Origin: Epiperipatus broadwayi
Taxonomy: Eukaryota > Onychophora > Udeonychophora > Euonychophora > Peripatidae
Assembly (NCBI GenBank): GCA_028023455.1
Contig: JAQFVV010000012.1
Location: 5,304,499 to 5,368,498, forward strand
Direction of reading: 5' to 3'
Length of the DNA stretch: 64,000 nt
A program made the translations under genes and the position numbers. This document shows positions 36,550 through 44,836 of the stretch, piece by piece (position 1 is the stretch's first letter; each line of letters starts with the position of its first letter). The notes beneath the pieces were generated by a model. The model had not been told where the DNA came from and ran no database searches. It was given only the letters and a program-made list of their open reading frames with translations.

Positions 36550-37220
36550 TTATTTGGTGTATCCATTCTCTTTTCTGTTATTCAGAATTATCAGCATGTT
36601 TATTTGTTTCAGTAATTTCCGTACTCTAATAATCTGTATCACTTTTATCTGGGACCACATCTTCATTGGATAGCATACAATTTGACATATCTTTACTTCC
36701 AATTGAGTTTTTATCCATCCAGTTTTTTTGGATGTTGTTAATATGATGGCAAAATGAATTCCCAAAGATGTTTGAATCTGCACAATCTGATCCCAAGTAT
36801 TTTTGTTATTTTTTCTTCAATCCATAATCTTAAATCAAAACTCTGACTTCATAACTGTAAATATTTTTTTTCTTTTTAAAATTTTTTTAACCTCTTTTTC
36901 TGGAACAAGAATGGACAACTTGCTTTGTAGTTGTCTGCCCATAAGTATTTGTGTGGGTGTTTTTCCTGTGACGGTAGATGACATAATGTGTTGATGTAGC
37001 ATTGCAAAATGTACTGCCTCTTAAATACTCTCTGAGTTTTCTTTGGTTAAAGTTTGTCTTAAGTACTGGAATGTTTTTGCAGCAATTCTATTTGATTCAG
37101 GGTGAAATGGTGGCATACAGATATGATTTACATTCCTCTCAATTAAGAAAGCTTAAAATTCAGTACATCTAAATCCTATGCCATTACTTGTTACTAAAGT
37201 TTTAAGTAATCCATGGAATA
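36550..37220 (-). pseudogene. Gypsy integrase remnant
   Basis: The minus strand reads LVTSNGIGFRCTEF near 37150-37200, then RNVNHICMPPFHPES, then STVTGKTPTQILMGR and QLQSKLSIL near 36900-36960. This is the DNG...FHPxSNG...PxxLLMGR pattern of Gypsy integrases. The catalytic Asp of DNG is Ser here, and the Glu after the SNG-like motif is missing, so the enzyme is dead as well as frame-broken. The 77-codon frame at 36550-36783 is its C-terminal part. Confidence 0.75.
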
Positions 37221-37939
37221 CAATTTTTTTAAGATCTGAATTATTTTAGCCTAACTAGCTTTTACTAGTTTATATTCTGCCTATTTTGGATCTGCACCAA
37301 CTAACTCTACCAAATGTGGCCCTTAAATGGATCTGCATGTTCTAGGTATCTTATGCTCCATGGTTTATCAGTTTTAGGCTATGGGTAGTATTCTATTTTG
37401 GGAGGGAGCACATTTGCTATAAATATGATCTGTATTTTATTGTATGTTTTAATTTCTGCACTAATTCCAGGCTAACATATATAGCTGCTTGTGAGAGTTT
37501 TAGTCCTAACTATGCCCAGAACGTCATGCTGAAGCATTTCCAAAACATTGGCACATCCCTGTAAATGGACTAGCATTTTATCAGACTACAATACAACCTT
37601 TGTTAGTCAAAATTGAATTCATAATTTTCACATGGACTTCTGGAGATTTCTAGGTCATTAAGTATGCCATTTATTTTTAATTCAATTTCTGATTGCTAGT
37701 CCACATTGGTTTTAGTCCAGTATGCAATAGTTACAGTTTCTAGTGGTGCATGTGTTTTACTGATACTTCATTATAGGCTTTTTCATTATATCTGATAATT
37801 GAGTTAAAGCATGAACTTGTTTTATTTGACTATCTTTTTTTAAAGTTTGTATTGCAGTCTGATAAAAAATTATACCAGTGGTTTATTCTAAAGTTTAAAT
37901 GGCCCAGTGCTTCCTTTTTACTTTGAATGAATTCATGAT

Positions 37940-38165
37940 AAAGAACAGTGATCAGTTATTATATTAAAAGGTCAATTGTATAAATATTTCTGGAATTTCT
38001 TGATCCCTGATATGATCACTAATGCTTTTTTGTACCATTAGTTGTAATTTCATTCAATTTTTGTCATTGTTTAGGACATGAAAGCTATTGGGCACTCTCC
38101 ATCTTTTGTGATATGAGTGAGTACTGCTCCAATTCCATAATCTGATGCAACCATTGCAAAAATGT
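37940..38165 (-). pseudogene. Gypsy RNase H remnant
   Basis: The minus strand reads MVASDYGIGAVLTHITKDG, then CPIAFMS, and further on KFQKYLYN and ITDHCSL. This matches the DASxxGxGAVL...PIAFxS...F..YL...TDH pattern of Gypsy RNase H. Several stops interrupt it. Confidence 0.75.
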
Positions 38166-38529
38166 TATCCAAGCCATTAGCAACATGTACTAATAATTTT
38201 CTATAGATTAATACTAATATTATTTTAGTAAAAGTCTCTTGTGATTCCTTCCAAATTCAACATTCATTTTTCTGAAGCAAATCTTACTAATGGTGTAGCA
38301 ACATGAGGTTTATCTTTTAAAACTTTTTGAAATAATTTACTAGTCCTAGGAAAGCCTTAAATTTATTTTAGATTTGTTAGTCTCTGAGCAATTAACTTTT
38401 TCTGGATCAGACTTTATTCTGGCATCATGGCAATGTAATCCAGAAATTTAATTTCTTTTGTATTCCAATTCCATTTTTTGGAGTTCAGTTTAGCTTCAAA
38501 TTGTGAATCACTCACACACATTATTTATT

Positions 38530-38870
38530 CTTTTTTGCAATGGTTTCTCCAAATTATCCATGGTTAGAATACTGTCAAAGTAAAGTATAACTCCATTCAT
38601 TCCTTTAAAAAGTGCATTTATTTTTATTTGCAAAATGTCATAATTCCAAAAGGGAGAGGGTTATATTTAAGCAAGCTCTTATGAGTTATAATTATCAGCT
38701 AGTTTACAGTTTTATCATATATGGGTATCTGATAGAAAGCAACATTCAAATCTAGATTTGAAAATAATTTTCCCCCATTCAAACTAGCAAGCATTACATT
38801 TGAGATAGTGTACAGGCTGTTATCAATCCCTTTGTTTATAGTTACTCTGTAGTCGCCTCATATAAGAATT
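38530..38870 (-). pseudogene. Gypsy reverse transcriptase remnant
   Basis: The minus strand reads DYRVTINKGID, then MLASLNGGKLFSNLDLN (palm motif A region), AFYQIPI, THKSLLKYNPLPFGI and ILYFDSILT, where YxDD is expected. The second catalytic Asp of YxDD is Ser. Stops occur inside the domain, and the finger region upstream is absent. Confidence 0.8.
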
Positions 38871-39430
38871 TGCCAAGACTGAAGTTATGATCAATGAATT
38901 TTTTCAGAAAAAAATGATTGATAATCATGAATTAGAAGTTAACAACTTTAAAGATCTTGGTCACATTATTAATGCAGGTAATAAACATCACATGATCACC
39001 ACTTATTATGCTTGCTTATAACTGTTATTAAAACAGACAATACATATAGTGAGTTTTGCCTGTTTTATTAATGCAGGTAGAAATTTAATGTATTAAATTG
39101 ATCATAAAATTAAACTTGGGTGCAATATTTTGGTAGAAATAATTTAATATTAAAAGAAAATATGTCCATATACTCAAAAAGGAAGTTTTTTTTAGCAGAT
39201 ATGTTTTATTAATTTTTATTTATGGATCTAACACTTAACCGAAAAGCAATACAAAGATTTCAGATTACTTAATAATTGCTGAGAATAACAAAAAAGGATT
39301 AAAAGCAAAATACTTAGATGAAAGAACAAACATGTATCAGTGACATCAATGAAAGAAATATGAGTCTGAAATAAAGTTCTATTGATACGTTTCTAAAAGA
39401 GATGATAGTAGATAGGCAATCAACTTTCAA
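38871..39430 (+). pseudogene. RTE-type fragment carrying a nested insertion
   Basis: The plus strand reads KTEVMINEFFQKKMIDN, then ELEVNNFKDLGHIINAG. After an 84-bp insertion it resumes as INAGRNLMY and continues to LTEKQYKDF, AKYLDERTN and VSKRDDSR. It aligns with the post-RT part of the 31 kb RTE copy (about 31640 down to 31190). Stops and shifts are frequent. Confidence 0.75.
38981..39064. mobile_element. Family A copy A4, 84 bp, nested in RTE fragment
   Basis: The insertion is flanked by a perfect 15-bp duplication, TTATTAATGCAGGTA, at 38966-38980 and 39065-39079. It contains the terminal segment (ATAAACATCACATGATCACC to ATAACTGTTATTAAAACAG) joined to the other end (GTGAGTTTTGCCTGTTT). 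The whole ribozyme-bearing middle is missing. Removing it restores the RTE reading VNNFKDLGHIINAGRN, which proves the insertion and its exact limits. Confidence 0.9.
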
Positions 39431-40765
39431 CAAAATTGTATAATGTCTTTAACAATAGAAAAGACTGCAGTTGCATCAGTTATAAATATGTGTTTTTTTA
39501 AAGTCAGTATAATCTAATATGTGGCCCAGATTATTCTCCAGCTGAAGATAATATTAAATTACTCACTTGTTATCTGTGGATATCTGGAAAAAAAATTCAA
39601 ATTTGAATTACTTTAATCACATGATAGCCTAATTCAGTTACGTAACTTTATTATCTTTCATCATTAGATTGGCAGAAAACTATTTTTTGTGATTATAATG
39701 CACTTTGTTAAGAGTTTTTTGAAGTCACATTTTTTTTCGTTAGATCAATTGACTACAAAATATTCATTATTCATTTAGTTTTTGAAATAAATTATTAAAA
39801 ACTCAAAACAAACTTTGTCTTTCTAATATTGTCATTATGTTCTAATATATATATGCATTGAAGTCATAGTTAGATCAATGCTTTCTCTTCAAAATAAATA
39901 TTGAATATTTTAAGTTAGAGAAAATAAATGGAATAATATTAAAAATGTTGGCTAGCAATATGAATGATAAAGTTAATAAAAGAGAACCGAGAAAAAAAAT
40001 TAATTACATTTTCCAAGTTATTATTGAAGACAAAATTTGATGTAAAACAGAAATTAACTTCTTTCTTTCTTTTTTTTTTTTTAAGTTTAAAACTTGGAAC
40101 TGTTGATTTAATTTTTATCCTCTGATGAAAAAGTGAAACGTAAAAGAATTATTTATTGTATAAGTGACTTTTTTTTGCAGTTGAAAATTTATATACATTC
40201 ATTTTTGGTTAATAAATATTATATATTCCGGTACAAATTTAATTGAAAATATTTATAATCAGTAATATTTGCATTTAAAACTGAATTATTTTTCTCTGCA
40301 GTAAATATAAAATTATGAATTTGTTAATTATTTTATTTAAATAGGAGACCCGTTCAATAAAGTTATATAATCTATAATCTCTCGCAAAGTTCAGAACAAA
40401 CAGCCAAGTAAAAAAAATAAGACTTAAGAATTAACTATATGAGAATATACTATTACATCAATTGAAGGCTGAAAAATAAGTGAACTGAATGAAACCACTC
40501 TACTCAAGCTATCATTTTGGGATCAATTGTTACTAATCTCAATATTAAACCAAGGCTTTGGTATTTATTTTTTGTAGATGGTTAATATATATTATGCAAG
40601 TAAAATGGGTATGCAGAGCCAGCCTATCGGGCCTGGTGCAATGTTTTTATGCAGGACATCTTTTGAATATGATTAAAACAACACTTAAATATTTAATATA
40701 TATATATCTTATTTGTAAGATTTAAAATACAGGCATTCTTATACCTGGAACTTAATTGTAAATGC
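39431..40765. other. AT-rich spacer
   Basis: No gene recognised. CTCTGATGA...GTGAAACGT at 40131-40152 is hammerhead-like but too short (see rejected list). GCAGAGCCAGCCTATCGGGC near 40614 loosely resembles the complement of 42515-42570. Confidence 0.45.
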
Positions 40766-40910
40766 AGGGAATTTGAACTCAGACTTTCAAGCAACCTTCA
40801 ACTATCCACATTATTTCATACTACTATACACATGACCACACACATGTAGAAAAGATAAATAATCACCAATATATATGTATATTGTGCTGAACCAGCACTC
40901 ATCAGTTGGT
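40766..40910 (-). repeat. Hammerhead repeat family D, copy D2
   Basis: Second copy of the repeat at 5605-5756, same orientation. Minus strand: hammerhead first, then CATGTGTGTGGTCATGTG, then GTTGCTTGAAAGTCTGAG and TTCAAATTCCCTGC (B-box-like). The two copies differ at scattered positions and by a TA-repeat length change in stem III. Confidence 0.65.
40865..40910 (-). ncRNA. Type I hammerhead ribozyme motif, family D copy D2
   Basis: Minus strand: ACCAA (stem I), CTGATGA, GTGCTG-GTT-CAGCAC (perfect 6-bp stem II), AATATAC where GAAA plus stem III are expected, a TA run, then TTGGT, which pairs perfectly with ACCAA. GATT after TTGGT can pair with AATC upstream across a 3-nt bulge, typical of type I stem I. 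The GAAA is damaged and stem III has expanded by TA slippage, so this copy is unlikely to cut. D1 keeps AAAA and shorter stem III spacing. Confidence 0.65.
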
Positions 40911-41203
40911 CCAGATTATCATCTCCCACACACACATATATAATCAGTGCTCAGTTTATATTAAGGTAGCAAATCTTTATACTTTAATGGACAGGCTTCA
41001 ATCTACTCCAATCTCCAACTTTTCAGCCATCCATAGCATTGAAAATCTGATGATAGAAGGCCAAATCTTATTTGTATATATATATAATTAGTTATTTATT
41101 ATAAATAAGATTTTGTGCAATTTTATTAAATGAATATTTCAAAAAATAAAACACATAAAATTATATTTATTTCCTTGAATGTTATATTGCAAAATCATTA
41201 ATA

Positions 41204-41415
41204 TTAATACAGGCAAAACTCTACATACAGTAGTGCCACCCAGTGCTAGACAAGGTAGTCAATGGATGCCAGAAGGTTTGTGCATAAAATTCCCATCTAG
41301 TGCCTATTCATCCAATATCCCCAGACTAGTTTCTGGCTTGTGGCCTTCATCGGTGAGGAGCCTTGGATCTGTGTGCAAGCATAAGAAATGGTGATCATGT
41401 GATGTTTATTGGTTT
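41204..41415. mobile_element. Hammerhead-bearing retroelement, family A copy A5
   Basis: A 212-bp insertion is flanked by the 13-bp duplication AAAATCATTAATA at 41191-41203 and 41416-41428. It starts TTAATACAGGCAAAACTC and carries one arm with a hammerhead on the minus strand. Near 41372 it jumps from GGATCTGTGT to GCAAGCATAAGAAATGG and ends with GATCATGTGATGTTTATTGG, the family terminus. The second arm is missing. The 71-codon frame at 41179-41394 is not a gene. Confidence 0.85.
41318..41359 (-). ncRNA. Best-preserved family A hammerhead ribozyme motif
   Basis: Minus strand, 42 nt: TCCTCA / CCGATGA / AGGC-CACAA-GCC-A / GAAA / CTAG / TC / TGGGGA. Stem I forms six pairs (one G-U) and stem II forms GGC/GCC. 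GAAA is intact and the cleavage triplet is GUC. The only core departure is U4 to C (CCGATGA for CUGAUGA). Stem III is the self-complementary CUAG, too short for a normal hairpin. Confidence 0.8.
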
Positions 41416-41428
41416 AAAATCATTAATA

Positions 41429-42282
41429 ATATAATCATACTTTAATTTTTTTTGCAAATTCTGATTCAATAGATAAAATTGCTAATGATCATTCTTAACT
41501 TATGTTAGAATTTTAAATAATTTTTAATTATCTTTAATCTTGAAAAAGATTTTCTCCTGATGCTAGTTATTGATACTGCTGATACAATTTTCAGAAAAGT
41601 AAAAAAAAAATTTGAATACAATTTATTTATTTTTATATAAATATTATACAACTTTTCAAAATTGTATTCTTTAATGGCAATACTCAGTGAGAAATTTTCC
41701 AAAGACACAGTTAAGTCTTTGCAACATTTAAAAAGATTATTTTCAAGCAGATTTTGAATGTTGTCAGAATTATTACAAAAAGCTAAACAAAGTTTCATGA
41801 TCATGGTAAAGTATAAATCTTTTAATACATGTGATAACTGCATTATCAGTTATAATTAAAAAGTAACTTCAGTTAAATTGAAGAATCAATATCTTCATAA
41901 AGAAATTGTTTTATTTTCCATCCAGTTCATTGACTTTTAAATGCAGACTTTCATTTCCATTGCACTAATTAAAAATCAATATTCAAGAATCTAAAAGTGT
42001 GAGTTCAACTATTATGCTAATATTATCACTGGTCAGGTTAGCAATATCTGAAGAAGACTAGAGAATACTACAAATAAAAATGTTGTATAATCTACTACCC
42101 AGTGTTTTCTATTTGTGTGTTATTACTAACAGTAATTTGTATTTGAAAAATTTAAATAAAGTTTAAAATTTTCTAGATATCAAACATTGAATAAAGATGA
42201 TGGAAATAGTCTAAAATATCACATTTAGGTATATGTGTTGTACAGCTGAAATATGTGTTCCAGCTCTTAACCAATCCATCTG
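41429..42282. other. AT-rich spacer
   Basis: No supported feature. The 112-codon minus-strand frame at 41505-41843 is Leu/Asn/Lys-rich with no recognisable domain and no sign of a gene around it. Confidence 0.45.
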
Positions 42283-42300
42283 CAAATACTTGTATTATTT

Positions 42301-42403
42301 TTTTTTCTCATGTGTCATAGCATCAGCCGGGAAGCGAACCAGCTAACCCGGGACAACTGCTTCTAAAGCAGCCATCGCTGACCTCTCAACCACCAATGCT
42401 TGA
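42301..42403 (-). mobile_element. tRNA-derived SINE with 18-bp target duplication
   Basis: A perfect 18-bp duplication, CAAATACTTGTATTATTT, flanks it at 42283-42300 and 42404-42421. Minus strand: GCATTGG pairs with CTGATGC as a 7-bp acceptor-like stem. TGGTTGAGAGG fits the Pol III A box and GGTTCGCTTCC the B box. GCTGC and GCAGT bracket a 7-nt loop TTTAGAA, which would give a UAG (Leu-type) anticodon. A short tail GACACATGAGAAAAAA follows. It is a tRNA-head SINE with almost no body; its mobilising partner is unknown. Confidence 0.85.
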
Positions 42404-42421
42404 CAAATACTTGTATTATTT

Positions 42422-43959
42422 AGTGTATGATAGTCAATGTAGAACCTTTAAATTGCAGAATTTAGGGGGGGGGTAGTTTCATTTAGCAAGTGAAAAAATA
42501 TTTTTCTTATTTCTTGATTTTCACACATTATGCAGGGCATGGGCCTAGTGCAGACACACTGCCCTTAGGCTGGTTCTGTGTGTATATTAAAACATTCATA
42601 GCCCAAAATGACATATATATTTATATTAAGAATGGAGTTTTTTTAATTGCCATTCAAATAGTGTTAAAAAGCTTTCAGAAACTAATACTTATCTAACTGT
42701 CAGTCAGACAAAATTTCACTTTCACTACAATCAAAGAATTTATATAGAAGTCAAGGTTAGACAAGGATAGCTGTTATAATGATATTTTATTCATTGTAAA
42801 TGTAAACATTGCTACATTGTAATTGGCCTCACTGAATTCCCAGGTATAATAAAATTTTAATCATTGTAAATGTTAACAAGACTACATTATAATTGGCCTA
42901 ACTAGATTCCAAGGTTGAATTACTATATGTTCAATGTAATAACCTTGCAAATGTCAATATCATTATAATGATAACACAAGTTTCTGAAAGGTATTTATGA
43001 AGTTATTATAGAGATCTTCATCTCTAATATATATATATAAATTTTACTCTAATATTCAGAAGAAACTTCGATCTATTATATGCTAAAATAACTTCTCTAT
43101 TGTCATAACAGTCCTTTTCAGAATTATATTATAAAAAGTAATCCCTGTTAATATAATAGTAATGCTAAGTATCAAACCAGAATATTATTATCTACAATTA
43201 AATAATTACTTTTTTAGTATAAATATATACAATTTTAGTAAATATCCTATGCATATTTTATTAATTTTGACACTTTATGCTGCGATCTCTATCCTAGGAT
43301 ATAGTTACCAATGGACATCTTATAGGAATGCTAATAAAATGTTCAGATAGGTTTTTAGATATTATCATCATCAAGGAGGAGCATTACATTTCATGTAGAT
43401 ATTCTGTAATCACTCTTACTTTTTATATTTTCTAAGATAATTAACTTTTGGATTCAAAACAAATTTCTTGTATATTTATTTATGTTTGATATTAGATCAG
43501 TAATCATAAATTTTGGTAATCACAAGTATAAGTAAATGTAGGCTCCTATAGCAATTTGGGGGGGAATTGGTATAAATCAAACAAAGTATATCATGATCTT
43601 CCTAGTTCACTACTCAAAACTGTCATATTATGAACAAATATGATATAATGATCCTTTTATGTCCTATATTAACTCATTTTAAACTTATCTGTGTCTGTAT
43701 TAAATAATAGATTAACTTCAAAATCTTGAAAATCCAAAGATTAAATATACTTGGATACATTGTTTTTGTTATTCTCTACTTGTTTGCTATTTTGACAGAT
43801 CTAAAGACTTTATTACATTATTACAATAAAAATTCAAATTTCTGACTTACATATCTCTAATGTGTATGTTTATATGTGAGCTAACCATTAAATGGTATAA
43901 ACATCTAATTCATATACACATTTTGTAATTAAAATCTTTTCTTCTACTCTTTATCTTTA
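42422..43959. other. AT-rich spacer
   Basis: A run of 9 G lies at about 42465-42473. CTGCCCTTAGGCTGGTTCTGTG near 42560 is a GC-rich island of unknown origin. Two similar stretches at 42785-42850 and 42850-42915 (TCATTGTAAATGTWAACA, ACATTRTAATTGGCC) form a local tandem duplication of about 65 bp. No gene was recognised. Confidence 0.45.
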
Positions 43960-44195
43960 TTTATTAAATTATCCAAAACCCTATCCCAAATTACTCTACC
44001 AACTATTTTTTCAAAATCAGTAAATAAAATTTAGCTTTTTCTTTCTAATTACATTTCAAATTACTTCTCAGGTATAATAAAATCAATTTTTTTGGAAATA
44101 TTTTTTGTCAAGATTCTGTACAAAATTTTAGCTATATGCCAAACTAAATTAATTGTTTTCTCCAAATGAAATCTAACTGTTAAGAGAGTAATTTC
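43960..44195 (-). pseudogene. Non-LTR reverse transcriptase fragment (second type)
   Basis: The minus strand, in one frame, reads HLEKTINLVWHIAKILYRIL, then TKNISKKIDFIIPEK. After two stops it continues LERKS, then LFTDFEKIVGRVIWDRVLD. The DFEKxxxRVxWDxL string is the palm motif A neighbourhood of non-LTR reverse transcriptases, and RILTKNI...IIPE is the usual upstream segment. The GFR-like part between them is deleted. The sequence differs from the 31 kb RTE (IDYEKAFDSI), so it belongs to another family. Confidence 0.6.
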
Positions 44196-44421
44196 AGAGC
44201 CATAATTCCATTAAATACTTCTTCCAATATCTTTGCTTCTAAGTCTTTAATAATTCAATTAAAAGTTTAACTCTGATATTTTTCATTTCATATAAAACTA
44301 TGCCTATTTTAATTAACATTAGTGCAAACTCCTTACATTTATCATTTGAATTACATATATATATATATAAGACATGTTTTGAGGGTTCATCCATGTTAAA
44401 AATTTTAAATATTGATATACT

Positions 44422-44455
44422 GACATTTTGACTTGATCACACAAGTCATCCACTG
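44422..44455 (-). ncRNA. Hammerhead-like remnant in Penelope 3' region
   Basis: The minus strand reads TGGATGA, then CTTG-TGTGAT-CAAG with further pairing around it, then TCAAAATGTC. Restoring two CpG sites in thought (CA to CG, TG to CG) gives the usual GAAAC-GUC order, and TGGATGA stands for CUGAUGA. No clear stem I can be drawn from the flanks, so it is only hammerhead-like. Confidence 0.4.
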
Positions 44456-44584
44456 GGTGATAAAAGGTAGAAAGAAGGTTATAGAGGCGCTACAACCAGT
44501 GATTTGAAAATAAACCCGTTAAAGTTCCACCAATAGCAAAAATGTTAAATTAAGAATGTTTTTTAAAAAAATCTTTCCAAATAG

Positions 44585-44768
44585 GAGGAAGTTTGCATGT
44601 ATCATCTTGCTTATTGATGCAATCTGGCCTTTTTAAGTATCTCAATGACTTCTCTAATTTTGCACTGGTAGAGATTATCACATCTGGATATGATCCTTGT
44701 ACTAGAAAAATCAATTTTATAACCTGAATCTATAGTATGAGTGCTAATGTTGATGAGTGTTGTTTAAC
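44585..44768 (-). pseudogene. Penelope-like C-terminal endonuclease region
   Basis: The minus strand reads HTIDSGYKIDFSSTRIISRC, then YQCKIREVIEILK. After a one-base shift comes RPDCINKQDDTCKLPPIWK. The HxIDxGHxI...REAIEI.K...LPxIW pattern is the end of the GIY-YIG domain and tail of Penelope-like proteins, as I know the family. The GIY-YIG core residues themselves lie upstream and are missing. The RT domain was not found further upstream. Confidence 0.65.
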
Positions 44769-44772
<4 letters not shown>

Positions 44773-44834
<62 letters not shown>

Positions 44835-44836
44835 TC
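44773..44836. repeat. (TA)n microsatellite
   Basis: About 30 TA units with one phase break near 44808. Open frames through it (44737-44976) are artefacts. Confidence 0.95.

Larger units (their letters stand above)
36540..38870 (-). mobile_element. Decayed Gypsy-type LTR retrotransposon pol
   Basis: On the minus strand, pieces of reverse transcriptase (38530-38870), RNase H (37940-38165) and integrase (36550-37220) occur in the Gypsy order RT, RNase H, integrase. Many stops and frameshifts break every domain. Gag, protease and LTRs were not recognised. The RT end abuts a plus-strand RTE fragment at about 38871 without spacer, which marks a truncation or a later insertion. This is an old, inactive copy. 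Confidence 0.8.
44384..44772 (-). mobile_element. Penelope-like element, 3' fragment
   Basis: The minus strand encodes a C-terminal endonuclease-region fragment (44585-44768), then about 200 bp of 3' sequence that includes a hammerhead-like core (44422-44455). A long (TA)n tract sits at the 5' edge (44773-44836). Penelope-like elements carry reverse transcriptase plus GIY-YIG endonuclease and often hammerheads in their terminal repeats. The reverse transcriptase is absent here, so this is a 5'-truncated copy. It may be a relative of the enzyme source for the hammerhead families. Confidence 0.6.

Noticed and set aside
40131-40152. Hammerhead-like CTCTGATGA...GTGAAACGTA
   Set aside because: Only six bases separate CTGATGA and GAAAC, too few for a stem II. 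The flanks do not pair as stem I, so it is probably chance in AT-rich sequence.
41505-41843. 112-codon minus-strand frame, the longest non-repeat, non-transposon-looking frame
   Set aside because: Composition is what AT-rich sequence gives by chance (Leu/Asn/Lys/Ile), with no domain or neighbouring exon.
42301-42403. A functional tRNA-Leu gene
   Set aside because: The arms are imperfect, an A-rich tail follows and an 18-bp target duplication brackets it, so it is a SINE insertion.
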